From: Litorilituus sp. | Lineage (GTDB): Bacteria; Pseudomonadota; Gammaproteobacteria; Enterobacterales; Alteromonadaceae | Direction of reading: 5' to 3' | NCBI GenBank assembly: GCA_030754235.1 | Contig: JASMAS010000026.1 | Span: forward strand, 1 to 37,009 | Length of the DNA: 37,009 nucleotides | Shown: positions 25,642 through 34,545 of the stretch, in pieces | Numbering within the stretch: the first letter of the stretch is position 1 | How the letters are laid out: every line of letters starts with the position of its first letter | Made by a program: the position numbers and the translations under genes | Notes under the pieces: generated by a model | Told to the model about the DNA's origin: nothing | What the model saw: only the letters and a program-made list of their open reading frames with translations | The model's database searches: none

Positions 25642-25887
25642 TTGTTGTGCAACAACCCGCTAATACATCACTATGGTCTATAGCACGGTGAAAAAGCTAT
25701 CTATAGTCTTTACTTAACGTGAACCAGTTTTCAGGGGGATGTTGAACCGTGTCATCAACGCTGGTTGGTTTTGTTCAATATACGTAGTAGCTCAAACCTA
25801 AAAACGGCAAGCCCCCCTAAAAATTGGCTCACTGTAAGATCAGATTTGAGCGACTACATATAACATGTAACTCCTTGTTACACTCTC
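25642..25887. other. Spacer without a supportable gene
   Basis: Positions 25642-25887 complete the 459-bp gap between argP and the DUF885 gene. One minus-strand open stretch of about 26 codons (TYIEQNQPALMTRFNIPLKTG) has no start and is not assigned. Confidence 0.4.
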
Positions 25888-27738
25888 TTACTTTAACTTT
25901 CCATTCACATAGTTATCGACAATTTTAGCTAAAACAGCCAGAGGTACAGCCCCATTTTGTAAGACAACATCATGGAACTCTGCTAAGTTGAACTTATTAC
26001 CTAAGCGACGTTTAGCATCTTCTCGAATCTCAAGAATTTTCATCATGCCAACTTTGTAAGAAGTAGCTTGGCCTGGCATAACAATATATCGTTCAATTTC
26101 AGCAACCACATCGCTTTTTGCCATACCTGTATTCTTCAACATATAATCAATGCTTTCTTCTCTGGTCCAACGTTTATGGTGAATACCCGTGTCGACTACT
26201 AACCTAACAGCACGGAAAAGCTCTGCTTGTAACCTACCAATATTATCAAACGGGTCATTTTGAAAGCCTAGCTCCCAAGCAACCTGTTCAGCATAAAGTG
26301 CCCACCCTTCAGTATAAGCGGTAAAAGGCGAAATTTTTCTAAACAAAGGCAAGCCTTCGGCTTCCATAGCAATAGCTATTTGAAAATGATGACCAGGAAC
26401 ACCTTCATGATATGCTAAAGTACGCATTGCATATTTAGGTGTGCTTTTTATATCGTATAAGTTAGCAAAAAACATCCCTGGCCGAGAGCCGTCAAGTGCT
26501 GGTCGCTCATAGTAAGCACCTGGCGCAGTTTTTTCTTTAAACTCTGGAATACGACGAACTTTCATTCCGGCTTTAGGGCGAATATTAAATGCATTATCAA
26601 GCCCTGCACTAATTTCATCTAAAATAGCCTGGTAATCATCAAGGATTTTTTGGCGACCTGCATCAGTATCTGGGTAATAAAATTTTTCTTGAGCTTTTAA
26701 TGCTTCAATGGCTGGAGTAAAACCATCACTAATATCAAAGCCTTCTTTTGCCAAAATGCTTAATATATCACTTTGAAGACGCGTTACTTCACTTAACCCT
26801 GTATCGTGAATAAAATCAGCACTGTAATCTGTGGTGGTGAAAAACTTTAACGAACTAGCATACGCTTTATCACCTTCTGGATGCTTCCAAAAACCGTCAT
26901 CTGTATTGGATTTTTTTCTTAGCTTTTGAAAATAATCAATAAATAATTTATACGCGGGGTGGACTGAAGAATACATTGCTTGTTCAACACCGGTTAAAAT
27001 ACGAGTTTGCTCCTTTTGACTAAAGACTGATTCATTATCAAGCTTTGCTGCTTTTTCGGCTTTATCCATTTTTTCTTTTAAAGAGACATAAAGAATATTG
27101 TCTTTAACAGGCTTAGTAACAAACTCACGCATTTCATCAAGCACTCTGTCAATAACAAAACTTGGTGGAATTATCCCTTTATTTTCTATTAGTTTCAGGC
27201 GCTCAAGGCTTTGCATAAATTTACGATTAACCTGTGATAAACGACTGATATAGTTGTCTGCATCTTCAATTGTATTCACTTGGTGCTGAGCATCCATAAA
27301 GCTGGGAAAACCGTTTTGAATACCAAACAATTGATTGACAGGATAACTATGATAGCGAAATTGCTTAGCTTCATTAGCAAAATCGAGTAGGTATAATGCT
27401 ATTTCTTTTGACATACGATCTGACTGTTCAAGTTCGTCATCAGCATATTGTGCAATGCCCTGTCGGAAAATAGGCAGCATATCATAAAGTTCATTTGCTT
27501 TTTCTATGCTGGCATCATCTAAATTAGCATTATGGCCTTTAATACCTATACTTTCGAGAAAACCAAGTGAAGTAAGTGTTTCTGGGTTATCGAAAGCCAT
27601 TTGAACCATAATACGGTCTACATAGGATTTAAATCGAATCGGTTTGTCGGCGTACCATTCATGACCAACAAATGCCCCACCACCAATAATGAGTAATAGG
27701 ATCATCAATCCAAGCCATTTAAATATCTGTTTAACCAT
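25888..27738 (-). CDS. DUF885 family membrane-anchored metallopeptidase-like protein
   Basis: A protein of 616 residues. An N-terminal hydrophobic segment (residues 6-24, LGLMILLLIIGGGAFVG) is a signal anchor, so the rest is probably periplasmic. The DUF885 metal site is LAYHEGVPGHHFQ (HEGVPGHH at 444-451), followed by TEGWALYAE (477-484) that supplies a ligand Glu. The rest is helical. DUF885 proteins resemble zinc peptidases, but the substrate is unclear. ATG 27738 has AAGGAA six bases upstream. The M20 amidohydrolase lies upstream on the same strand, about 930 bp away across a decayed region. Confidence 0.85.
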   Translation of the reverse strand: MVKQIFKWLGLMILLLIIGGGAFVGHEWYADKPIRFKSYVDRIMVQMAFDNPETLTSLGFLESIGIKGHNANLDDASIEKANELYDMLPIFRQGIAQYADDELEQSDRMSKEIALYLLDFANEAKQFRYHSYPVNQLFGIQNGFPSFMDAQHQVNTIEDADNYISRLSQVNRKFMQSLERLKLIENKGIIPPSFVIDRVLDEMREFVTKPVKDNILYVSLKEKMDKAEKAAKLDNESVFSQKEQTRILTGVEQAMYSSVHPAYKLFIDYFQKLRKKSNTDDGFWKHPEGDKAYASSLKFFTTTDYSADFIHDTGLSEVTRLQSDILSILAKEGFDISDGFTPAIEALKAQEKFYYPDTDAGRQKILDDYQAILDEISAGLDNAFNIRPKAGMKVRRIPEFKEKTAPGAYYERPALDGSRPGMFFANLYDIKSTPKYAMRTLAYHEGVPGHHFQIAIAMEAEGLPLFRKISPFTAYTEGWALYAEQVAWELGFQNDPFDNIGRLQAELFRAVRLVVDTGIHHKRWTREESIDYMLKNTGMAKSDVVAEIERYIVMPGQATSYKVGMMKILEIREDAKRRLGNKFNLAEFHDVVLQNGAVPLAVLAKIVDNYVNGKLK

Positions 27739-27825
27739 TACAATTCCTTAGTGTTTCTAATTTCATATATTAATTATGTCAATGTAAACTTAAATTTGAA
27801 TAATTATTGTTTTTAGTTATTAATT

Positions 27826-27855
27826 ACAATACGTTAAAAAACAATACGTTAAAAA
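27826..27855 (+). repeat. Exact tandem duplication of 15 bp
   Basis: ACAATACGTTAAAAA at 27826-27840 is repeated without a break at 27841-27855, about 90 bp upstream of the DUF885 start. It could be a recent slippage product or paired binding sites. Confidence 0.6.
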
Positions 27856-27864
27856 GTTAATCAA

Positions 27865-27880
27865 TGCAGGTTTTCCTGCA
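27865..27880. repeat. Short hairpin TGCAGG-TTTT-CCTGCA
   Basis: A 6-bp perfect stem with a TTTT loop, 10 bp after the tandem duplication. No T tract follows on the minus strand, so it is not a good terminator. Confidence 0.4.
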
Positions 27881-27980
27881 AAACAGATTACATCATCAAC
27901 CACTTTACTTCTAACAATAATTTGTAAGTTTTTATTGAGTAACAATATTATATGATATCAATTACTTTTCATTAAAATTA

Positions 27981-28219
27981 TTACTCTAACTGGCATTCGC
28001 TTTTTTTCAATGCTAATAGCTTTTCTGAACTCATTGCTTTGATATAAAAAGTATCAGCCTTCTTTACTAACTGTGATTGCCATGGAAACTCCGATATTCT
28101 TCCCATAAGTAACTATCCGTTAGCATCTTTTTGAACGGCTCTTTTAAGGGTTAAAAGTCTTTTGTGGCTAACTCAATTTCGTAACCATCATTAAGATATC
28201 TTCTAGAATAACTCAACAT
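27981..28219 (-). pseudogene. Decayed unidentified gene
   Basis: The minus strand reads as protein from an ATG at 28219 (SRRYLNDGYEIELATKDF) to a TAA, continues in the same frame (PLKEPFKKMLTDSYLWEEYR), and then needs a shift to a second frame (SEFPWQSQLVKKADTFYIKA, then a TAA at 27981). The text is protein-like across one stop and one frameshift. I do not recognise the family. The alternative is a chance open frame of 41 codons. Confidence 0.35.
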
Positions 28220-28358
28220 CTAGATAAGTATTGTTTAATAGTTGTTGTGACATACAAACAAATACTTTTGAATTATTAACCGATAGGTGAAGAGTTAGTG
28301 CAAGTGACTAAATGTAATTTTCTCGTACTTGTTAATAATTATTTTCAAATCTCTAGAG

Positions 28359-28514
28359 CTAGCCAGCCAACATCGGCTTCCATAAACTAAGTTGCATCAT
28401 CTTTGTAGGGATCTTAATTATTTCTATTGGCATATTGTACGGTATGAAAAACTCATGGATAGCAAGTAAATGCGCTGATATTGATTCGTAGTCAAATACA
28501 ATACGGTTGTGCAT
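28359..28514 (-). other. Unassigned 51-codon open frame
   Basis: From ATG 28514 (MHNRIVFDYESISAHLLAIHE) to a TAG at 28359. It lies in the decayed spacer and has no recognised family and no clear ribosome site. It may be a fragment or chance. Confidence 0.2.
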
Positions 28515-28536
28515 ACTCAATGAGTAACCTTAGTTG

Positions 28537-28656
28537 TTAATTAATCCTGACCGCTAAAACCGTCATAGAGAGTCCTGTGACTCCTGCCTCTTCAAGAGAT
28601 ACATTGAGTGTATTTTTACACAAGATAAAACGCGAAATAACAAGGCTAAAACGCAT
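28537..28656 (-). pseudogene. Possible P-II-like fragment
   Basis: An open frame of 39 codons from ATG 28656 to TAA 28537, just after the M20 stop. It begins MRFSLVI and contains SLEEAGVTGLSMT. Those two pieces resemble the first strand and the AREAGATG turn of P-II-type proteins. The reading ends where the rest of a P-II fold would follow, so it would be a truncated relic. The match rests on short motifs only. Confidence 0.3.
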
Positions 28657-28672
28657 ATTAGCACCGGTTCTA

Positions 28673-29995
28673 CTATTGCTTAGCCATTATATCCATTAAA
28701 ATATGAACCGTTGCTTCCACACCAGTTTTAACAGATGGCTCGGCATTAATTTTAAACAACGGACTATGATGACTAGCCACTGCTGGACCGCCGGCTTTAG
28801 CTCGGTCAAAATCAGCTTGCGGTGTTCCCCCCACTGAAAAATAAACACTAGGAATATAAGGTTTGGTAGTAAAAAAGCCAAAATCTTCAGCCCCCATGCC
28901 TAAAACTGATGGTTGAATTAGCGCATTTTCACCCATTTTACTAACCAATACAGATTTCACGCGCCGAGCGAGAGCTTTATCATTAAACGTTGGAGGGAAA
29001 GAAAATTCACTCACTACTACCTCTGGCAATTTATCATCTGGCATGCCGGCTGTTTTAGCTGTACCAATAGCAATACGTTTAATTGATGATAATAACTGCT
29101 CGCGTACTTTTGGTGTTAAGCTACGAACGGTTAATTGTAAATAGGCTTTATCTGAAATAATATTGTGCTTAGTACCTGAATGAAACGAACCTACGGTAAT
29201 AACCGCAGAATCTCGCGGCGCTATTTCTCTACTGACAATAGTTTGTAAGTTATTAACAATTTGTGCCCCTATCACAATAGGATCTTTACCCTGATGAGGA
29301 TAAGCACCATGCGCTCCAATTCCATGAACCGTTATATCTACAGTATCAGCTCCTGCATAAGGAGAGCCTTCATTAACTGTAATTTTACCTTCAACAGCTC
29401 CTGAAGATACATGAAAAGCAAAAGCATAATCAGGTTTTGAGAAACGTTGCCATAAATTATCATCCATCATGGCCGAAGCACCCGGTCCTCTCTCTTCAGC
29501 GGGCTGCCCAATTAACATTAACGTGCCTGACCAGTCTTTTTTAACTGACGCCATATAACGTGCAGTACCGACTAAACTTGTCATGTGAACATCATGCCCA
29601 CAGGCATGCATTACGCTAACCGTTTCACCATTCCAATCTTTCATCGTAGCTTTAGAAGCGCTCGATAAACCTGACATTTCTTCTATTGGCAAGCCGTCCA
29701 TATCAGCACGCATCATCACCGTTGGCCCGTCACCATTTTTCATTATAGCAACGATACCAGTTCCACCAACCCCTTCAGTAACCTTAAAGCCTACTGCGCG
29801 TAACTCAATCGCTAAACGTTTTGCAGTTTTAAATTCCATTAATGAGAGTTCAGGGTTTTGGTGAAAATGCTTCCATAAAGAGCCTAAATGATTTTTATAA
29901 TCTTGCTCAATATAATGAGTAAGACTCGTTGCCTGACTTATTGATATTGCAAAAACCATTGAACCCAATATTATACTTTTTAAAAATTTATGCAT
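28673..29995 (-). CDS. Exported M20-family amidohydrolase/metallopeptidase
   Basis: A protein of 440 residues with a signal peptide (hydrophobic to about 20, ISQATS). Metal and catalytic motifs: MRADMDGLPIEE (96-106), MHACGHDVHM (129-138), PAEERGPG (Glu167-Glu168), GMGAEDFGFF (Glu370-Asp371) and a final His pair (SHHSP, 408-412). The HQNPELS start and GAHGAYPH dimerisation segment fit the hippurate/amidohydrolase branch of M20. It probably hydrolyses N-acyl amino acids or peptides outside the cytoplasm. ATG 29995 is preceded by AAGGGA at seven bases, which fixes the start over a TTG at 30016. Confidence 0.9.
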   Translation of the reverse strand: MHKFLKSIILGSMVFAISISQATSLTHYIEQDYKNHLGSLWKHFHQNPELSLMEFKTAKRLAIELRAVGFKVTEGVGGTGIVAIMKNGDGPTVMMRADMDGLPIEEMSGLSSASKATMKDWNGETVSVMHACGHDVHMTSLVGTARYMASVKKDWSGTLMLIGQPAEERGPGASAMMDDNLWQRFSKPDYAFAFHVSSGAVEGKITVNEGSPYAGADTVDITVHGIGAHGAYPHQGKDPIVIGAQIVNNLQTIVSREIAPRDSAVITVGSFHSGTKHNIISDKAYLQLTVRSLTPKVREQLLSSIKRIAIGTAKTAGMPDDKLPEVVVSEFSFPPTFNDKALARRVKSVLVSKMGENALIQPSVLGMGAEDFGFFTTKPYIPSVYFSVGGTPQADFDRAKAGGPAVASHHSPLFKINAEPSVKTGVEATVHILMDIMAKQ

Positions 29996-30306
29996 GTTAT
30001 ATCCCTTACCATTCAAAGTGGTGTTTTTTATACAATAACATTTATTAATGGTTAAATTTTAATGAGCATTCACTATCAATAAAAAGGCACTTGATTAAGC
30101 CATAATTGGCTATTGAAATTGAAAACAGCAATGTTATTGAAATCTTTAGACCCGTTAAAATGTTCACTTAGTGATAATTATTAGTATTGCACCATATCAC
30201 CATAACGCTATTGAGAATAGCGATAATAACGACACCCCATGCGTTTTATAAGTGGATGTATAGAAGACGCCGTTAGCGATACCCAAATCACTTGTAGATA
30301 TAGGTT
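29996..30306. other. Spacer without a gene
   Basis: A 311-bp AT-rich gap upstream of the M20 gene. The only structure seen is a 7-bp inverted repeat, CGCTATT-GAG-AATAGCG at 30206-30222. The region probably holds the M20 promoter, but no clear boxes were found. Confidence 0.5.
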
Positions 30307-30633
30307 TTAGCAGAAATTATAAGTAGAAATATAAGCAAGTAATGATTTTTTTGTTAACTCTCGTAAAACTTGGCCGAGGTAACTTGTGTTTGTTAGTGAT
30401 GGGAGTGTGATTTTAGCCAGACCTATTGATAGCTCAATGACTGTTTGAGAAGAAACTAGCTCAACTTGCTGTGCTACCTTAGCACGTACAACGTTATTTG
30501 ATGTTAAAGCTGATTTTTTAAAAAATATAATAACTTGAGCGATACTCATGTAATGATCAATGATAGTTAAGCCGTTTTTTTGTTGCTCTTTTATAGTAGT
30601 TTTCCATTGTGCTTGGCTACGTGTAATGCCCAT
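30307..30633 (-). pseudogene. Relic of an IS66-type accessory gene (TnpA)
   Basis: A 108-codon frame begins ITRSQAQWKTTIKEQQKNGLTI, matching the start of IS66 TnpA proteins (helix-turn-helix, QWxxxIxxQxxSGLSI). It ends with a segment like the conserved C-terminus (AKITLPSLTNTSYLGQVLREL). The middle lacks the expected FCRxxxISxxxFYxWR segment and reads YMSIAQVIIFFKKSA. No TnpB or TnpC follows downstream, so this is an isolated remnant of an IS66 element. The frame is open, but its expression is doubtful. Confidence 0.55.
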
Positions 30634-30740
30634 AAGTAACTTGATAACGATTTGTTGTAGTAAACGCCTTTACCCTCGCTTACCCTTTAATTGAAGATGC
30701 ATTGAATTTATAGTCATTGGTAAAAAAGAGGCGAGCGTAT

Positions 30741-30786
30741 AAAAAACAAGATTAAAGGGACCAAACTTAAGTTTGATCACTTTAAT
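30741..30786 (-). terminator. Rho-independent terminator after the DUF4785-like gene
   Basis: Positions 30751-30786 are an almost perfect palindrome (18-base arms, one mismatch and one G-T pair, centred on CTTAAG). On the minus strand it is followed by CTTGTTTTTT (A run at 30741-30746 on the plus strand). It lies 18 bp past the stop of the DUF4785-like gene. Confidence 0.7.
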
Positions 30787-30803
30787 TAAACCGTTATATT
30801 ACC

Positions 30804-32036
30804 TTAAAACTGTTGTAATAATGCCAAACGACTTTGATCCACTAACTGCAAGTTTTTCACTAAATAAGGGGGCTTTAATCCAGATGATTTAATTATTTTT
30901 TTATCATAATGTAATAACAGTTTGTGATTGCCAGGAGGTAAAAAATAAGCAGAGCGACTCATCATAAACGGGACATGCCTACCTTGATTATTCATGCCAT
31001 AAATCAAACCACTTAGCTCATAACGTCCTTCACTTGCCACCTCTAAATTCAAGTTCGCACCATTGGATTTATGCACTAACTTACCATGTAATTTTGCTGT
31101 TGGGGCACTAACAGCAAAAGCAACTTTTGCATTTCGCTTAACTTGAATGTTGTTAACTACCGTTGATGCCTCTATATACAGTTCATAAAGCTGACCACGT
31201 TTTGTTGAACTATCAACTTCTGGAAGCTGCACTTTAAAGTGTTTACCCTTCTTTGCAAAAGTAACAGGTACCATTTTACCCGAAGGCAATTTAATACTTG
31301 CTTTTTGTTTGGCTTTTAAAGCAAATTGGTTTTTTCCCTTAATTGCAGAGCTAAAATAAATATCTTGCCCTAAAAGGTAGCTTTGTTTTTTAATAGATAA
31401 GTTAAGCTTGTGACGAGCATTTTTTTCTTTAACATTGACTAAAAAACGCTGTCGCTCAGTGATATTTTGATCCACTTTTAAAATAAAGTTACCTGTTCCT
31501 AATCTACTATCAAGTTTCAGAGCACTACTATTTGGAAAAATATTTGCTGTAGCAAGTTGTTGCGCCGTTACCTTTTGGCTAAACGCAGAAGTAAGTTTTT
31601 TATTATTTTTAAACAACTGTACCGAATTTGGGTCTATTGTGTTTTGACTCACTAAGCCTTTATCTGTGCCAGATTTACCCGATAATCTAATAAGAGCTCC
31701 AGGCTCACTGATAGAAACCGCAATCCCTTTTTTTAATTGTGCGCCCGTCACTTCAAACCAATACTCATCGCTGACACTACTATAGCCTTTATTGGTAAAA
31801 CGAGGTGTCGCTGTTTGTGCTAGTTTTTGGCTAAAATGAATCGCCTTTTTTTCAACCTCATCGTCAGTGTTAGCTAGTGTGACTAAATCATATTTTGATT
31901 TAAAAAAATTGATCGTTTGTAAAGATAGAGTGTTTTTAATAGGAAGCGCTCTTTCAACGGCTTTTGCATTAAGTTGAAAGGCTAGAATGAACAGTGCCAA
32001 AGCAGATAATATGTTAATTAATTTAATTCTTTTCAT
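30804..32036 (-). CDS. DUF4785-like exported protein
   Basis: A protein of 410 residues with a signal peptide (ALALFILAFQLNAKA). The mature part is rich in beta strands and Lys. The segment order (YWFEVTGAQLKKGIAVSISEPGALIRLS; GTGNFILKV; a later YELSGLIYGMNNQGRHVPFMMSRSAYFLPPGNHKLLLHYD) fits DUF4785 as I recall it, but this is not certain. Function unknown. ATG 32036 has AGGGG eight bases upstream. It starts 10 bp after the alpha/beta hydrolase gene, so the two form an operon and may act together outside the cytoplasm. Confidence 0.55.
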   Translation of the reverse strand: MKRIKLINILSALALFILAFQLNAKAVERALPIKNTLSLQTINFFKSKYDLVTLANTDDEVEKKAIHFSQKLAQTATPRFTNKGYSSVSDEYWFEVTGAQLKKGIAVSISEPGALIRLSGKSGTDKGLVSQNTIDPNSVQLFKNNKKLTSAFSQKVTAQQLATANIFPNSSALKLDSRLGTGNFILKVDQNITERQRFLVNVKEKNARHKLNLSIKKQSYLLGQDIYFSSAIKGKNQFALKAKQKASIKLPSGKMVPVTFAKKGKHFKVQLPEVDSSTKRGQLYELYIEASTVVNNIQVKRNAKVAFAVSAPTAKLHGKLVHKSNGANLNLEVASEGRYELSGLIYGMNNQGRHVPFMMSRSAYFLPPGNHKLLLHYDKKIIKSSGLKPPYLVKNLQLVDQSRLALLQQF

Positions 32037-32046
32037 TTCACGCCCC

Positions 32047-32904
32047 TTAAATATCATTTCTAATAATTACATCTAAATTAAAACAATCACGACGACTTTG
32101 TTGGTGACTTAACGGTTCTTTTCCGTTGGTTCGTTGTTTATCAGTGAACCACTCTACCCCTGCGCCTCGTTGAGATGAGCAATTTAAAAAACCATCAGAG
32201 CATGAATCTAACCAGTTTTGGGTTGTTTCCAGTGCAACTTGATATTGATAGCCTGCACAATAACTATCTCCATCCCATATGGCTGAGTCGACATCAGAAC
32301 CAATAACCGCTTTAAAATGTACGGGTAAACTAGGTCGCTGACTAGTGCCTAATAGCCAATATTGGTTGTAATATGCCATCCAACTTGTTTGCTGCTGACT
32401 TACTGCATCAGAGTCATAGCCTAACAACCAACCTAAGGCAGTTTCAAAAGAATTGCCTTGTTTTACCGCATCAGCTAAAGGAGTACCTAAACTTGATGGG
32501 GCTAACGCAATAACCTCACTTGTTTTATTAATAATGTCTGCGTACCGACTATCCCAAGTGGGATTTGACATAATCCAACGAACAACATTACCTCCATTAG
32601 AGTGCGTTAATAAAACCATACTGGTTATGTTTTTATTGTTGATAAAGCTTGTAAGTTGTTCAGCCAAGCAGCCAGACGCCCTACTGTCCCACATATACTG
32701 ATCAAAATCACAATTTATCACAGTGTATATTGATGAATCAGGTAAACCTTGTCGTACTGAATTAACAAAATCGCCACTCCAGTAATCATGATATGCATCC
32801 GTTTGCTTGCCTGTGCCATGAATGAATGCAATACCTTCTACTGCTAACACCGGCCATGTAATAATAAGGTAGCAAACAAAGCTACCAATTAATTTTTTTA
32901 ACAT
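32047..32904 (-). CDS. Exported alpha/beta hydrolase (esterase or lipase-like)
   Basis: A protein of 285 residues with a signal peptide (LIGSFVCYLIITWPVLAVEG). FIHGTG at 27-32 is the oxyanion region. The nucleophile elbow is LLTHSNGGNVVRW with Ser102. A candidate catalytic His lies near the C-terminus (EPLSHQQSRRD). Several cysteines in the mature part suggest disulfides. The substrate is not clear; the elbow HSNGG differs slightly from the common GHSxG. ATG 32904 is preferred over 32910 because AAGGAA is then about eight bases away. It is first of the two-gene operon with the DUF4785-like protein. Confidence 0.72.
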   Translation of the reverse strand: MLKKLIGSFVCYLIITWPVLAVEGIAFIHGTGKQTDAYHDYWSGDFVNSVRQGLPDSSIYTVINCDFDQYMWDSRASGCLAEQLTSFINNKNITSMVLLTHSNGGNVVRWIMSNPTWDSRYADIINKTSEVIALAPSSLGTPLADAVKQGNSFETALGWLLGYDSDAVSQQQTSWMAYYNQYWLLGTSQRPSLPVHFKAVIGSDVDSAIWDGDSYCAGYQYQVALETTQNWLDSCSDGFLNCSSQRGAGVEWFTDKQRTNGKEPLSHQQSRRDCFNLDVIIRNDI

Positions 32905-33224
32905 TATCATTTCCTTTTTTAATTATTATCTAAAAAAATCACTCCCAAACAGAGAGTTAACATTTTTTTAACATTAATATAGGAGTAAAATCAATAAAAA
33001 TATGTTGCTTTTTCACCCAGAAAGCGCTCACTTTTAATACGCGCGTATCAAGTAAAAACTCTAATTTGATGCGAGAATAGTCCCTTACTGGTTTGAGATA
33101 ACTAAATAAGTTAACGCTGTGTTTGATTCACTACAATAAATTTTTTTCATTATTTAGCTGTGTTTATATCAACGATATAAATTGAGAAGATTAGAAACAA
33201 CTGAGTAGTGTATGCTTTTATGAT
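32905..33224. other. Spacer without a supportable gene
   Basis: A 320-bp gap. The minus strand has one open stretch of about 50 codons (for example NLFSYLKPVRDYSRIKLEFL) with no start codon, from about 33120 down to 32960. It is not called a gene. No terminator or clear promoter boxes were seen. Confidence 0.35.
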
Positions 33225-33695
33225 TTATCTATATAAATCAGTTAACTTGTGAATTTCTCTGATCTTGTCTGATAGTCTTTCCCTTTGGTTTGGGTTAAAC
33301 CAAATAGGATTAATACCTACAGCCAAAGCGGGCTTTATATCTTTTTCAATATTATCACCAACCATGGCTATATTTGCTGCTGGCACATTTAACGTGGATA
33401 TAATTTTTTTTAGAAAGTCAGGAGAGCCTTTAGTTAGGCCTAAATTAGCTTTACAGAAATAGCCCGATATAAAGTCACTTAGCCCTACTCGCTCAAAAGC
33501 TAACTTAATTTCTAATACCGATGAATCAGCAGCGCCTGTAGCAATATAAACTGAGCATGATTTAGATAATGTTGCTAGTGTTTCTTTTGCACCCGACACC
33601 GCTTGAACTGTTTGCCAGTCACACATTTTACCCGTGACATTAGGGAAATCGACCATTAAGGTGTCTCCCCAATCAAAAAGATATACCTTTATCAT
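33225..33695 (-). CDS. HAD-superfamily protein with altered motif I
   Basis: A protein of 156 residues with the Rossmann-like HAD core. Motif I is YLFDWGDTLM: Asp8 is the nucleophile, but the acid/base Asp two places later is Gly10, with Asp11 next. Motif II lies in VYIATGAAD, motif III has Lys in LTKGSPDFLKK, and motif IV is MVGDNIEKDIKPALAVGINPIWFN. This is the FDWGDTL subgroup, whose substrate is unknown. The short length leaves little room for a cap domain. ATG 33695 has GGAG four bases upstream. Confidence 0.75.
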   Translation of the reverse strand: MIKVYLFDWGDTLMVDFPNVTGKMCDWQTVQAVSGAKETLATLSKSCSVYIATGAADSSVLEIKLAFERVGLSDFISGYFCKANLGLTKGSPDFLKKIISTLNVPAANIAMVGDNIEKDIKPALAVGINPIWFNPNQRERLSDKIREIHKLTDLYR

Positions 33696-33869
33696 AAATC
33701 TCCAAAACAAATTAACAGGTGTATCTGAATTTTTAGAATCTCAAGAGCGGCGTTTTTCAAGGCAGTTGCCGCCTAAATTGTTAAACTGCTTCTGAAAGTT
33801 ACCACAATATAAATCGACTTAGCAAAATCATTAAATACTCAAGGATTTTTTTACCGCATCAAAAAGCAT

Positions 33870-34322
33870 TTATAACCAACGTCTAACTTGTTGCTGATAC
33901 ATTAAATACTCCGCTCCAAATAGCTTCTTAAGCATTAGCTCTTCAGGGAGTATTTGATATTTACCGATGTAAGCAAAAAAAACAGGACAAAGCAAAAAAG
34001 TTAAGAGGTTTTCTAAGTGAAAAGCAAACGCAATAAGCGCGAGTAGCATAGCCAAGTACATGGGATTACGGGAAAAATGGTAAATACCAGTGTTAACCAC
34101 CTTTGAAGATAATTCAGGCTTACTCGGATTTACGGTTGTTTTGTGTTTTCTAAAACTAAAAACCGCCAAGAACCCAATAATCGTAGCTAAAGCTGTGAAC
34201 AACAACACTAAGCTAGCGGAGTGACTCATAACATAGTTAAAACTAGGAAGAGTGTGTTGAATGACTTTCATTAATAACATGACAATAATTACCTGAACCG
34301 CAGGGATAATTTTTAATTCCAT
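33870..34322 (-). CDS. Isoprenylcysteine-carboxyl-methyltransferase-like membrane protein
   Basis: A protein of 150 residues with about four hydrophobic helices. The ICMT/PEMT-type signature is VVNTGIYHFSRNPMYLAMLLALIAF, and the C-terminus EELMLKKLFGAEYLMYQQQVRRWL holds the cofactor-binding EE and RRW features. Family members methylate small or lipid-linked substrates with S-adenosylmethionine. Bacterial members mostly have unknown targets. ATG 34322 has AAGGAA six bases upstream. It lies between the nuclease and the HAD gene on the same strand, with large spacers, so each may be transcribed alone. Confidence 0.85.
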   Translation of the reverse strand: MELKIIPAVQVIIVMLLMKVIQHTLPSFNYVMSHSASLVLLFTALATIIGFLAVFSFRKHKTTVNPSKPELSSKVVNTGIYHFSRNPMYLAMLLALIAFAFHLENLLTFLLCPVFFAYIGKYQILPEELMLKKLFGAEYLMYQQQVRRWL

Positions 34323-34468
34323 AGTGTTTCCTTACATTAAGTTGCACCTGTTAATATTTAATATGGCTATAAAGGCAAAACGCAAGAGACTAGTTTACCA
34401 GCTTTATTGCGCAAGGATATTGTTTATATTTATTTCAAAACAACCAGCGTTTTACCTATAATTATCAA

Positions 34469-34510
34469 TATATTATCGCGCCAAAACTGCTTTCAAGCCG
34501 CGATAATATA
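34469..34510. repeat. 12-bp perfect inverted repeat downstream of the nuclease gene
   Basis: TATATTATCGCG (34469-34480) and CGCGATAATATA (34499-34510) flank an 18-base loop, 36 bp past the nuclease stop. There is no T tract, so it may be an operator, a stabilising mRNA hairpin or an atypical terminator. Confidence 0.5.
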
Positions 34511-34545
34511 GTTATAAGAGAACGAATAATTTAGTTAATATTCAT

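Noticed and set aside
25425-25655. A 76-codon minus-strand open frame in the argP-DUF885 spacer
   Set aside because: It overlaps the dispersed repeat, and the second copy of the repeat has stops in the same frame. It also overlaps the argP stop.
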